Positions 1 to 9,985 of a stretch of 64,000 nt of DNA are shown here, piece by piece. Source of the stretch: Schistocerca nitens (Eukaryota > Arthropoda > Insecta > Orthoptera > Acrididae); assembly GCF_023898315.1 (NCBI RefSeq), contig NC_064622.1:351025234-351089233 (forward strand), given 5' to 3'. A program made the translations under genes and the position numbers. Under the pieces are notes generated by a model, which saw nothing but the letters and a program-made list of their open reading frames with translations, did no database searches and was not told where the DNA came from. The first letter of the stretch is position 1; every line of letters begins with the position of its first letter.

Positions 1-622
1 CACAGGGCCAACACCCGGCATCATGGTGTGGGGAGCGATCTCCTACACTGGCCGTACACCACTGGTGATCGTCGAGGGGACACTGAATAGTGCACGGTAC
101 ATCCAAACCGTCATCGAACCCATCGTTCTACCATTCCTAGACCGGCAAGGGAACTTGCTGTTCCAACAGGACAATGCACGTCCGCATGTATCCCGTGCCA
201 CCCAACGTGCTCTAGAAGGTGTAAGTCAACTACCCTGGCCAGCAAGATCTCCGGATCTGTCCCCCATTGAGCATGTTTGGGACTGGATGAAGCGTCGTCT
301 CACGCGGTCTGCACGTCCAGCACGAACGCTGGTCCAACTGAGGCGCCAGGTGGAAATGGCATGGCAAGCCGTTCGTTCCACAGGACTACATCCAGCATCT
401 CTACGATCGTCTCCATGGGAGAATAGCAGCCTGCATTGCTGCGAAAGGTGGATATACACTGTACTAGTGCCGACATTGTGCATGCTCTGTTGCCTGTGTC
501 TATGTGCCTGTGGTTCTGTCAGTGTGATCATGTGATGTATCTGACCCCAGGAATGTGTCAATAAAGTTTCCCCTCCCTGGGACAATGAATTCACGGTGTT
601 CTTATTTCAATTTCCAGGAGTG
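1..622 (+). mobile_element. Tc1-like transposon, 3' part cut by window edge
   Basis: This segment is nearly identical to 16751-17367 of the complete copy further along. I count four substitutions, a 4-bp insertion and a 1-bp indel. It ends with the same terminal inverted repeat and a flanking TA at 623-624. The 5' end is not truncated in any visible biological way; it simply runs off the window. An AATAAA lies near 560. Confidence 0.93.
2..535 (+). pseudogene. Tc1-like transposase C-terminal part, frameshifted
   Basis: Codes for the catalytic domain of a DDE transposase that cuts and pastes its own element in the nucleus. Visible motifs are IMVWGAISY, the second catalytic Asp in FQQDNARPH and the third acidic residue in SPDLSPIEHVWD. 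The GTTC at 371-374 is directly repeated at 375-378. This 4-bp insertion shifts the last roughly 50 codons out of frame, and the reading frame continues with unrelated residues to 535. The proline before the catalytic Glu (codon 263-265) is the family-like residue, whereas the complete copy has Arg. The N-terminal DNA-binding part lies outside the window. Confidence 0.88.
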
Positions 623-835
623 TACATAAAGAAAGTAATCGTTACGAGATAACGCCCAACAGGTATGCAGCACACTTTATGTACTGGCTATGGGGGTACG
701 ATCTTAACTCACCAAAACTATTAGGAGAACTATTATAATCTACTCTTCTTACGATAATCTACATCTACATCTACATCTACATCCATACTCCGCAAGCCAC
801 CTGATGGTGTGTGGCGGAGGGTACCCTGAGTACCT

Positions 836-3306
836 CTATCGGTTCTCCCTTCTATTCCAGTCTCGTATTGTTCGTGGAAAGAAGGATTGTCGGTATGCTT
901 CTGTGTGGGCTCTAATCTCTCTGATTTTATCCTCATGGTCTCTTCGCGAGATATACGTAGGAGGGAGCAATATACTGCTTGACTCTTCGGTGAAGGTATG
1001 TTCTCGAAACTTTAACAAAAGCCCGTACTGAGCTACTGAGCGTCTCTCCTGCAGAGTCTTCCACTGGAGTTTATCTATCATCTCCGTAACGCTTTCGTGA
1101 TTACTAAATGATCCTGTAACGAAGCGCGCTGCTCTCCGTTGGATCTTCTCTCTCTCTTCTATCAACCCTATCTGGCACGGATCCCACACCGCTGAGAAGT
1201 ATTCAAGCGTACTGTAACCTACTTCCTTTGTTTTCGGATTGCATTTCCTTAGGATTCTTCCAATGAATCTCAGTCTGCCATCTGCTTTACCGACGATCAA
1301 CTTTATATGATCATTCCATTTTAAATCACTCCTAATGCGTACTCCCAGATAATTTACGGAATTAACTGCTTCCAGTTGCTGACCTGCTATTTTGTAGCTA
1401 AATGATAAGGGATCTATCTTTCTATGTATTCGCAGCACATTACACTTGTCTACATTGAGATTCAATTGCCATTCCCTGCACCCTGCGTCAATTCGCTGCA
1501 GTTCCTCCTGCATTTCAGTACAATTTTCCATTGTTACAACCTCTCGATACACCACAGCATCATCTGCAAAAAGCCTCAGTGAACTTCCGATGTCATCCAC
1601 CAAGTCATTTATGTATATTGTGAATAGCAACGGTCCTATGACACTCCCCTGCGGCACACCTGAAATCACTCTTACTTCGGAAGACTTCTCTCCATTGAGA
1701 ATGACATGCTGCGTTCTGTTATCTAGGAACACCTCACTCCAATCACACAATTGGTCTGATAGTCCATATGCTCTTACTTTGTTCATTAAATGACTGTGGG
1801 GAACTGTATCGAACGTCTTGCGGAAGTCAAGAAACACGGCATCTACCTGTGAACCCGTGTCTATGGCCCTCTTGAGTCTCGTGGACGAATAGCGCGAGCT
1901 GGGTTTCACACAACCGTCTTTTTCGAAACCCATGCTGATTTCTACAGAGTAGATTTCTAGTCTCCAGAAAAGTCATCATACTCGAACATAATACGTGTTC
2001 CAAAATTCTACAACTGATCGACGTTAGGGATATAGGTCTATAGTTCTGCACATCTGTTCGACGTCCCTTCTTGAAAACGGGGATGACCTGTGCCCTTTTC
2101 CAATCCTTTGGAACGCTACGCTCTTCTAGAGACCTACGGTACACCGCTGCAAGAAGGGGGGCAAGTTCCTTCGCGTACACTGTGTAAAATCGAACTGATG
2201 GGTCAGGTCCAGCGGCCTTTCCTCTTTTGAGCGATTTTAATTGTTTCTCTATCCCTCTGTCGTCTATTTCGATATCTACCATTTTGTCATCTGTACGACA
2301 ATCTAGAGAATGAACTACAGTGCAGTCTTCCTCTGTGAAACAGCTTTGGAAAAAGACATTTAGTATTTCGGCCTTTAGTCTGTCTTCCTCTGTTTCAGTA
2401 CCATTTTGGTCACAGAGTGTCTGGACATTTTGTTTTGATCCGCCTACCACTTTGACATAAGACCAAAACTTCTTAGGATTTTCTGCCAAGTCAGTACATA
2501 GAACTTTACTTTCGAATTCATTGAACGCCTCTCGCATAGCCCTCCTCACACTACATTTCGCTTCGCGTAATTTTTGTTTGTCTGCAAGGCTTTGGCTATG
2601 TTTATGTTTGCTGTGAAGTTCCCTTTGCTTCCGCAGCAGTTTTCTAACTCGGTTGTTGTACCACGGTGGCTCTTTTCCATCCCTTACGATCTTGAGTGGC
2701 ACATACTCATCTAACGCATATTGTACGATGGTTTTGAACTTTGTCCACTGATCCTCAACACTATCTGTACTTGAGACAAAACTTTTGTGTTGAGCCGTCA
2801 GGTACTGTACTCTGCTTGTTGCCACTTTTGCTAAACAGAAAAATCTTCCTACCTTTTTTAATATTTCTATTTACGGCTGAAATCATCGATGCCGTAACCG
2901 CTTTATGATCGCTGATTCCCTGTTCTGCGTTAACTGTTTCAAATAGTTCGGGTCTGTTTGTCACCAGAAGGTCTAATATGTTATCGCCACGAGTCGGTTC
3001 TCTGTTTAACTGCTCAAGGTAGTTCTCAGATAAAGCACTTAAAAAAATTTCACTGGATTCTTTGTCCCTGCCACACGTTATGAACGTTTGAGTCTCCCAG
3101 TCTATATCCGCCAAATTAAAATCTCCACCCAGAACTATAACATGGTGGGGAAATCTACACATTGATCTTGCCAAAAGCCGAGAAGCGATTCTTCTTAGTG
3201 TTTTAGTCTCTGGGGCACTCTGGGTGACTCTGGCTGACTCTGGGATGTCGTCTGGGTACCTCTGGGGTTCTCTCTGGGTGACTCTGGGATGTCCTCTGGG
3301 ATGCAA
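836..3306 (-). pseudogene. LINE ORF2: endonuclease-reverse transcriptase, two frameshifts
   Basis: Replicates the LINE by target-primed reverse transcription. The endonuclease end is seen as VIVLGGDFNLADIDW, LDLLVTNRPE and the catalytic GISDHKAV (about 2890-3165). Reverse transcriptase motifs follow: NYRPISLTS, HGFRKRRLCETQL, FLDFRKTFDTVPH, SGVPQGSVIGPLLF and an intact catalytic LFADDAVVY, then a C-terminal stretch ending QRRAARFV. Three minus-strand frames are used in turn. One frameshift is a single extra base in an A run near 2826 and the other is a 1-bp change near 1880. The first ~60 residues of the endonuclease reading frame derive from the decamer repeat and are not LINE protein. ORF1 is absent. 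Confidence 0.85.
3208..3303. repeat. Degenerate decamer tandem repeat
   Basis: About nine units related to CTCTGGGTGA, several extended to CTCTGGGATGTCCT. It sits exactly where the truncated LINE loses homology to endonuclease sequence, so it is either the pre-existing target or filler made at the 5' junction. Confidence 0.7.
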
Positions 3307-3451
3307 GTACAGCTTACATGCACAAAAATTTTGTACTCAATAGATCGTTTTTCATCATGATCAGAAGCAAGTTTCCTGTTGTTAGTGATAAATGCGAAGC
3401 CTGTTTATCAATAACAGACACATGTTTTGTAAAAGGTCGACGAAGTAGTGA

Positions 3452-3625
3452 AGTTCTAGGCGATACAGTCTGGAACCGCGCGACCACTACGGTCGCAGGT
3501 TCGAATCCTGCCTCGGGCGTGAATGTGTATGATGTCTTTAGGTTTAAGTAGTTCTAAGTTCTAGGGGACTGATGACCTCAGAAGTTATGTCCCATAGTGC
3601 TCAGAGCCATTTGAACCATTTTTTT
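3452..3625 (+). mobile_element. SINE-A (tRNA-derived), 5'-truncated
   Basis: Contains the B-box region GGTTCGAATCCTGCCTCGGG and the typical 3' body ending GAGCCATTTGAACCATT. The first ~30 bp of the tRNA-like head are missing and the A box is damaged. I see no convincing target duplication. Confidence 0.85.
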
Positions 3626-3986
3626 TAGTCTACGGGAGCTACGGTAGCTTTACAATTCTAGTCGTAGGTAAAGCTACGGGCAGACTTAGGTTCAATACTA
3701 GGATACTAAATACTCGTGCAATCCATTCTAGAATATTGCTCCAGTGTGTGTGACTAACAAGGAATACTGAACATATACAATGAAAGGCAATGTGAATGCT
3801 CACAGATTTAATAAAAGAATATATTATCCGTCATAGACTGTGTTTTGCTTTATTAAAATCGTGCTATCAGCTAATTTCGGCTGTGATCATTATCAAGCAC
3901 ATTTACTATGTCATGTACAGGGTGTACATAAAATCTGGGAACGCTTTCAATTATTTTTTGCACAACGACTAAACATTGTACAGATG

Positions 3987-4295
3987 TCACACATATTGCA
4001 TTTTTAAGATAAGCTCTGATAGTTTTTTTTCTTTTTCTTCCAAACATTCGATATGCGAACCATGAGTGACCAGGAAAACATAAGTACGGTAATCGAATTC
4101 TTGCCACAACCGTCCCAGAATGGCATCATCGACTGTGGCAGTCGCTTCCCGTATTGTCTTCTGTAGCGCTGCTACATCACGTGGCATAGGCGGTACGTAC
4201 CCCAGAACTTTAATGTGTCCCCACAGAAAAAGGTCACACGGAGTGAGATCTGGAGATCGGGGAGGCTTTTTCATGAAACAGCTCGCTCCGCACAT
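3987..4295 (-). pseudogene. DUF4817-type transposase C-terminal fragment
   Basis: A roughly 100-codon frame with PPRSPDLTPCDLFLWGHIK, the third catalytic Asp region typical of arthropod mariner-like transposases, followed by a helical tail. The N-terminal helix-turn-helix and the first two catalytic Asp motifs are gone, so this cannot catalyse transposition. It is the only coding trace in the element spanning 3918-4883. Confidence 0.75.
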
Positions 4296-4459
4296 GAACT
4301 CGCCATGTTTGCGACTAGCGCTGACTATCCGCAGATTGCCAAATTACGCTGTGGCAGTATACATGAAAAAAAAAAAAAACTGTCAGGGTTTCTCTTCAAA
4401 ATGATATATGTATGATATCTGTTCAATCTTGTGCAATAAATAATTGAAAGTGTTCCCGG

Positions 4460-4648
4460 AACCGTCCGCTGTGGCCTAGCGGTTCTGGGTGCTTCAGTCT
4501 GGAACCGCGCTGCTTCTACGGTCGCTGGTTCGAATCCTGCCTCGGGCATGGCTGTTTGTGATAGCTAGGTTTACGTAGTTCTAAGTCTAGGGGACTGATG
4601 ACCTCAGATGTTAAGTCCCATAGTGCTTAGAGTCGTTTGAACCATTTG
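4460..4648 (+). mobile_element. SINE-A, full length, nested
   Basis: tRNA-like head with A-box-like GTGGCCTAGCGG and B box GGTTCGAATCC, then the standard 3' body. A perfect 12-bp target duplication AAGTGTTCCCGG flanks it at 4448-4459 and 4649-4660. The target is the right inverted repeat of the DNA transposon. Confidence 0.92.
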
Positions 4649-4674
4649 AAGTGTTCCCGGTTTATGTACAGCCG

Positions 4675-4870
4675 CCGCGTGGGATTAGCCGAGCGGTCTA
4701 AGGCGCTACAGTCATGGACTGTGCGGCTGGTCCCGGCGGAGGTTCGAGTCCTCCCTCGGGCATGGATGTGTGTGTTTGTCCTTAGGATACTTTAGTTTAA
4801 GTAGTGTGTAAGCTTAGGGACTGATGACCTTAGCAGTTAAGTCCCATAAGATTTCACACACATTTGAACA
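4675..4870 (+). mobile_element. SINE-B (related tRNA-derived family), nested
   Basis: The head reads GGATTAGCCGAGCGGTCTAA (A box) and GGAGGTTCGAGTCCTCC (B box), like a class II (Leu/Ser) tRNA with a long variable arm. The 3' body resembles that of SINE-A but ends CACACACATTTGAACA. A perfect 12-bp target duplication TATGTACAGCCG lies at 4663-4674 and 4871-4882, again inside the transposon inverted repeat. Confidence 0.9.
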
Positions 4871-4886
4871 TATGTACAGCCGGTAT

Positions 4887-5016
4887 TATATGTCGTGCTC
4901 ACAAAATTCTTTTATGTCATATACATAAAACCAGAAGTCGTGCTTCATACGCTGCGATGGAACAAGACTTCTGGTTTTATGTATGTGACATAAAAGAATG
5001 TTATGAGCACAATATA
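4887..5016. mobile_element. Hairpin (foldback) element, possible MITE
   Basis: Arms 4887-4939 and 4966-5016 are reverse complements with few mismatches and enclose a 26-base spacer. Both arms contain CATAAAACCAGAAGTC or its complement. No coding capacity and no obvious target duplication. It starts immediately after the DUF4817-type transposon. Confidence 0.75.
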
Positions 5017-5069
5017 TAAAACATGACATAGCAAATGAGCTTAATAATAGCTCACTGCCGATATTAGTT

Positions 5070-5286
5070 GGGGTTGGGATGTTTCGGGGAGAAGACTAGA
5101 CAGCGAGGTTATCGGTCTCATCGGATTAGGGAAGGACGGGGAAGGAAGTCGGTCGTGCCGTTTCAAAGGAACCATCCCGGCATTTGCCTGGAGCGATTTA
5201 GGGAAATCACGGAAAACCTAAATCAGGATGGCCGGACGCGGGATTGACCGTCGTCCTCCCGAATGCGATTCCAGTGTGCTAGCGAA
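5070..5286 (-). mobile_element. SINE-C (tRNA-derived), 5'-truncated
   Basis: Minus-strand copy of the family with the body GATTTAGGTTTTCCGTGATT and a GAATGCGATT head remnant. The A box is lost and the B box is damaged. A short 7-bp duplication ATTAGTT flanks it at 5063-5069 and 5287-5293. Confidence 0.8.
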
Positions 5287-5293
5287 ATTAGTT

Positions 5294-5804
5294 AGTAGTA
5301 CGATTTTAATAAAGCACAATATAGCCTACAACGGGTAATGTATTCTTTTATTAAACACTTAGAGGCTGTGGATCCACACGGATTCAAACTCTTGGTCACA
5401 GGTTTGTTTGACCGATGGCTGAACGTAACGGAGACCCTGAAAAAACTAAACTGGCAAGCGACTGATGACAGACACACACTGTCATGTTGAAGCTCGCTCC
5501 AGGACTCTGTGGTACAGGCTGTTACATGTATGGTGATGGGTGTAAGAACAAATGGACACAAATTTATATGATTGTAGAGATTGATATGCATCTACAATAG
5601 GAAGTATCGGAGAGTAGCGATGCATCTGTAAAAGGAATTGTCCCAGAATGGGGATGCATACAACTTTAATGACACGTTGTTATATCACAAGTCATGAAAA
5701 ATGCCATGTCGGATGACATGATGGCATGTCTCACGTTATACAAAATGACATCGTGTATCATGTTACTTTACTTGACAGAATGCATTATATTTTATGACAT
5801 GAGT
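5294..5804. other. Non-coding stretch, no gene seen
   Basis: About 500 bp of moderately AT-rich sequence. Near 5700-5730 there is a short palindrome built on ATGCCAT and ATGGCAT. The longest open frame (about 99 codons, minus) has no recognisable motif. Confidence 0.6.
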
Positions 5805-5817
5805 ACTAATACTAACA

Positions 5818-6020
5818 GCCGGCCGAAGTGGCCGTGCGGTTAAAGGCGCTGCAGTCTGGAACCGCCAGACCGCTACGGTCGCAGGTTCGAATCCTGCCTC
5901 GGGCATGGATGTTTGTGATGTCCTTAGGTTAGTTAGGTTTAACTAGTTCTAAGTTCTAGGGGACTAATGACGTCAGCAGTTGAGTCCCATAGTGCTTAGA
6001 GCCATTTGAACCATTTTTGA
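5818..6020 (+). mobile_element. SINE-A, full length
   Basis: Head GCCGGCCGAAGTGGCCGTGC and B box GGTTCGAATCC, with a full 3' body. A perfect 13-bp duplication ACTAATACTAACA lies at 5805-5817 and 6021-6033. Confidence 0.93.
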
Positions 6021-6033
6021 ACTAATACTAACA

Positions 6034-7335
6034 AGAAAGAAGTGCGAATATCTTATGATATTTGGATTTAAATGTCTTTGAATCCATCAGGTAAGTTGAA
6101 AAGCTAGTTCCCTTCTTTTACATCCCTAACACATTCTTTTTTTTGTGCTACGATAGGAGAATTTTTCTTTCCGGTTCCCAACTTTTGCTCTACCATAATT
6201 TTGACTTTAGACCGCCATCGCCTGGCAACCGACGTAGATTTTTGTTGACTTGGGCGACGACTTATCCAGTGCAGGTTTCTTTATTGTCTTTCAAACCATG
6301 CTGCTTATATCGTGGCAATGGATTTGTCTGCCTTCTTACAAAATTTGGACCGATTCGAACAAGTATGAAACACAGAATAGGCGTTTGTAAAGAAACTCAC
6401 AAAAAGTACTTTTTCCACATAAAATCTGAATGAATCTAGATGTTTGAAACGGAGCTTACTGTTTTATGGTAAGAATGCGTTTTTATTTACTTGATTCACG
6501 TTAAACAGTTTGCGTGCATTCAACGCACGTAAGACGAATTTTACGTGCTACATTTATCTGGACTTCAAACGACCCTATCTCGAGAATGGATGCTCGTTAT
6601 TCGATAAAAAAAAATGTTTTGGATGATATCCATTTATCTATCTTCGTGCATAGTCTAAAATGATGCGTACAACCTTAAAGTATAGAAGTGGCACGCTTCA
6701 AAAACCTCACAGAAGAACGTATTTTTTGCACGTAAAATTTAAACGAAGCAAGATTTTTTCGGACGGTTAAAACTTATCTTAGACCTAGGCCGGATACATT
6801 GGTGGACCAAATCCGAGCCATAAGTCTCCTTCCAGTGCAGAGTTAATTAAGGACGACTGTTTTTTCACGAAAAGTCCGAACGAGGGTGACTGTTTTTGCA
6901 TGTAAAATTAGAAAAGTGCACATACAAATGGTGCCATGAGCATTAATTTCAGCCTAATTAAAATATTTGGCAAGAGGAATCAATCGATTCGCACAACTTA
7001 CTTGGGCGTCAACTACGGTTCGTCGTTCAAGCATTGCTTAATATATGAACATAGCTACATTTAGACAGATTTTCTAAGGGGTATACGATTGGCCGCTGGC
7101 CCTGCTTAAACCAAAAAGTTTTTGCCCCGTACCCCTAGCTCAAATAGGAACCGAACACCATGACCCTCCCCTCCCCCAAGCCGCGACTATGCGCGCGATC
7201 CATTCAGACACATTTGTTACAGCACTTCCACACTGTAAGAATATCGACAAAATGAAACAATAAGAATAAAAAAACTAATTTTTGGGGATTTATATAGGAT
7301 TAATCATAATAGGTTAACAAAACAGATATTCAAGT
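6034..7335. other. Non-coding AT-rich stretch, no gene seen
   Basis: About 1.3 kb without recognisable coding, SINE or LINE sequence. The only ORF of note (6143-6433, plus) has no motif. Probably old unidentified repeat or unique intergenic DNA. Confidence 0.55.
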
Positions 7336-7347
7336 ATCTATGGGAGA

Positions 7348-7778
7348 AGCCGGCCGCTGTGACCGAGCGGTTCTAGGCGCTTCAGTCCGGAACCGCGCTG
7401 CTGCTACGGTCGCAGGTTCGAATCCTGCCTCGGGCATGGATGTGTGTGATGTCCTTAGGTTAGTTAGGTTTGAACTGTTCTAAGTCTAGGGAACTGATTA
7501 CGGGTTGGGTTGTTTGGGGGAAGAGACCAAACTGCGAGGCCATCGGTCTCATCGCATTGGGGAAGGATGTCGGCCGTGCCCTTTCAAAGGAACCATCCCG
7601 GCATTTGCCTGGAGAGATTTAGGGAAATCACGGAAAACCTAAATCAGGATGGCCGGACGCGGGATTGAACCGTCGTCCTCCCGAATGCGAGTTCAGTGTG
7701 CTAACCACTGCGCCACCTCGCTCGGTGGACTGATGACCTCAGATGTTAAGTCCCGTAGTGCTTAGAGCCATTTGAACC
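7348..7778 (+). mobile_element. SINE-A interrupted by SINE-C
   Basis: The SINE-A head and body run from 7348 to about 7498 and resume at about 7727 with GGACTGATGACCTCAGATG. The host SINE has its own 12-bp target duplication, ATCTATGGGAGA at 7336-7347 and ATCTATGTGAGA at 7779-7790 (one mismatch). Confidence 0.9.
7499..7726 (-). mobile_element. SINE-C, full length, nested in SINE-A
   Basis: Minus-strand copy with A box GTGGCGCAGTGGTTAGCAC and B box GGTTCAATCCC intact. The 8-bp target GAACTGAT/GGACTGAT is repeated at 7491-7498 and 7727-7734. This SINE-C insertion is therefore younger than the SINE-A it splits. Confidence 0.9.
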
Positions 7779-7865
7779 ATCTATGTGAGAGTTAGTTAAC
7801 GAGCTGGATCTGAGTAGTTAAAAAATGATTCAGAAATACACAACATAAAACCAGAACAAGTGCCA

Positions 7866-7990
7866 GAAGGAGAAAAGTGGTAGATTTAGAACGCTTCCAA
7901 GGCAGAAGGAACAAGGAAAGTAAAGGAGAAAAGGAGAAAAGATTAAGGAGTACAGGGGAAAAGAAACAGATCAAAGGAGAAGGAACTGAA
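7866..7990 (+). repeat. Purine-rich tract
   Basis: About 125 bp almost entirely A and G on the plus strand, built on GGAGAAAAG-like words. Low complexity rather than coding. Confidence 0.6.
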
Positions 7991-8127
7991 ATTATCATGT
8001 GGTCCGTAGCTGGCTCGCAGTGCAGATGTAGATGCAGATCACATCGGGCTGAACATCGCTTTACCTCATTCCTTGTCGGTCGGTACTAAACACAACTGCT
8101 TGCAGATGGAATTCTAGCCCCAGGAGT

Positions 8128-8420
8128 CGCTTACGGAGCGGGGAGAGTTGCTGGTGAGCTGGGCGACAGGTGGAGGCACCGTGTTGACAAGAGGCCGGGC
8201 GAGGTTCGTCCGGTTGAACGGGTGTCGGCCCGGCGGTCGGTCCGCGGTTGTCACTGCGTGCGAGCCGTAAGCCGATCTGGCCGCCCTTACAGTACCTGCC
8301 GCTGCCACAGCTGCCGCTCCCCGTGCACCTGTGGCGAGAGCCGCGAGGGGCTCAGTTGAGCAGCGCTCCGCTGTCCTGTAATCTCCAGCTAATCCCATCA
8401 TGGACGACGTCGAGAGCCAG
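8128..8420. other. CpG-rich non-coding pocket
   Basis: GC- and CpG-dense compared with the AT-rich surroundings, with runs such as GTCGGCCCGGCGGTCGGTCC. Frames on both strands stay open mainly because stops are rare in GC-rich DNA. It could be a promoter or first exon, or an unidentified repeat; the sequence does not decide. Confidence 0.4.
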
Positions 8421-8813
8421 TAGACGGTCAATATGTGTTTTTTCACGACAGCAGCCCTCCCAAAGTCATCATTCCACGAGACACCTAGTATCAATACAGG
8501 TTCCAGGGGTAATTCCCAGTTGATGCAGGAGGCTGACTGGTTTCGAGCGCTGAATGGAAGCCGAGCTAGCGTTTTGCAGCTCCATTCTCAGAACCGATTG
8601 TGGTCCTCTGGTTTGGAATCGAGTGAAAGACTTCAACGAAAGGCTTAAAGTCCAGTGGTTTTCAACCTGTGAGTCGTGGCCTACTGGTTCTCCGTACGTG
8701 ACCACCTGAAGTGCAGTGGACTTGTTTCGCAGTTAGTGGCAAAGAAGACAGTTGTGTGAAATTTCGTTTCTAGTGTCAACCTATGTTGCCTCAGATTAAT
8801 TCCACTATAGATG

Positions 8814-9007
8814 GTTCAAATGGTTCTGAGCACTATGGGACTCAACTGCTGAGGTCATAAGTCCCCTAGAACTTAGAACTACTTAAACCTAACTAACCTA
8901 AGGACAACACAAACATCCATGCCCGAGGCAGGATTCGAACCTGCGACCGTAGCGGTCGCGCGGTTCCAGACTGTAGCGCCAGAACCGCTCGGCCACCAGC
9001 GGCCGGC
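8814..9007 (-). mobile_element. SINE-A, full length
   Basis: Minus-strand copy with an intact B box (GGATTCGAACC on plus). A perfect 12-bp duplication CCACTATAGATG lies at 8802-8813 and 9008-9019. Confidence 0.93.
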
Positions 9008-9019
9008 CCACTATAGATG

Positions 9020-9344
9020 TTCGCCAGCCCGCGTAAGCAGTCATAACTTCGAAGCTGAACAATCGCGTGAGGGCGTGATGTTTTCACGAAATTTCAGCAT
9101 CCAACTTATTCCCCTGAATGCGAAAATGTCTATTTGACGCCGACTTACATTGGAAGAAGCACTCATTGTAATAAAATCTGAGACATCAGAGCTTGCGTAG
9201 AAAGATTTAAGAGCTCGTTTTTCTCGAGTGGAACGGCAGGGAAATTGAAAAATGGTTCGATGAACCCTCTGCCAGGCACTCAATTGTAAATTGCAGGGTA
9301 GTCGCATAGATGCTGAGGTACAGCTGCTACATCGTATCGGAATT
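9020..9344. other. Non-coding; possible LINE 3' end at 9240-9310
   Basis: GATGAACCCTCTGCCAGGCA at about 9260 followed by GATTTGCAG-like sequence and CATAGATG resembles the 3' untranslated end of acridid LINEs (plus strand). No coding sequence seen. Confidence 0.35.
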
Positions 9345-9985
9345 CGACAGAGGCAGGATCAAGACCTTTCGAGATTATGGTTTATCGTTCCGTGATATTA
9401 CTGCTCGTGCTGGTCAAGATCCCACGACTGCCATGCTATTGTTGAACTGATGGGCTCTGAGGGCAGTCTTCATCACAACGCAGGATCACAGCACCCATGA
9501 AAACAGACACATTATTTGCTCGACCGTGGAGGATTGGACAGCCAATCAAGACAGGTGTCGACACAGATCACAAAGGCTGTCAGCACAATGACTATTGTTG
9601 TGGCCTAGGTTGTCGAAGCACGCCGACAACTCTGGGCACAGGAGAAATGGTTCAAATGGCTCTGAGCACTATGGGACTTAACATCTGAGGTCATCAGTCC
9701 CCTAGACTTAGAACTACTTAAACCTAACTAACCTAAGGACATCACACACATCCATGCCCGAAGCAGGATTCGAACCTGCGACCGTAGCAGCAGCGCGGTT
9801 CCGGACTGAAGCGCCTAGAACCGCTCGGCCACAGCGGCCGGCTTCTGGGCACAGGAGGGCACCATGTCCTCTTTTCAGACGAGTTTCGCTTCCGCATTCA
9901 GCGTCACTGCGGACATATCTGTGTTTGTATGTTGTTAGGAAAATAAATGTTACCAGATGGATTGTCACATGAGCTCTGCACCTAG
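9345..9985 (+). pseudogene. Decayed Tc1-like transposase relic, split by a SINE
   Basis: The plus strand codes, with many frame breaks, for a helix-turn-helix-like stretch (KTFRDYGLSFRDITARAGQ near 9360-9420) and, after the SINE at 9645-9843, for HHVLFSDEFRFRIQRH (about 9859-9906), which matches the first catalytic Asp region of Tc1-family transposases. The rest of the catalytic domain is not recognisable. No terminal repeats found. Confidence 0.65.
9645..9843 (-). mobile_element. SINE-A, full length, nested in Tc1 relic
   Basis: Minus-strand copy with a perfect 14-bp duplication TCTGGGCACAGGAG at 9631-9644 and 9844-9857. The target is the decayed Tc1-like transposase, just upstream of its first catalytic motif. 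Confidence 0.93.

Larger units (their letters stand above)
754..3306 (-). mobile_element. CR1/Jockey-like non-LTR retrotransposon, 5'-truncated
   Basis: The 3' end (low coordinate) is a short run of the hexamer CTACAT at 754-783, that is (GATGTA)n on the coding strand, the usual tail of this LINE family in acridids. Coding-strand order is endonuclease C-terminal part, reverse transcriptase, then a C-terminal thumb-like region. The 5' junction near 3208-3303 is a degenerate decamer repeat rather than LINE sequence. A decayed relative lies at 36012-39240. Confidence 0.85.
3918..4883 (-). mobile_element. DNA transposon remnant (DUF4817-type), TA-flanked, internally deleted
   Basis: The left terminus begins CAGGGTGTACATAAA after TA at 3916-3917. 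The right terminus, read on the minus strand, begins CCGGCTGTACATAAAC before TA at 4884-4885. The inverted repeats run about 45 bp and both contain TTTCAATTATT and TTGCAC. Two SINEs (4460-4648 and 4675-4870) lie inside the right repeat. Without them and their duplications the element is about 560 bp, so it is non-autonomous. Confidence 0.82.

Noticed and set aside
4700-4770. SINE tRNA-like heads as functional tRNA genes
   Set aside because: Cloverleaf pairing is broken, copies are multiple and are fused to SINE bodies with target duplications.
4880-5800. CRISPR-like or phage-type system
   Set aside because: Repeats here are SINEs and hairpins in a eukaryotic context; no evenly spaced direct repeats and no cas-like genes.
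8919-9137. Recurrent MPEAGFEPATV frames (also 4325-4549, 9754-9972, 45844-46029)
   Set aside because: All are translations of the SINE-A antisense strand across its B box, not a protein family.
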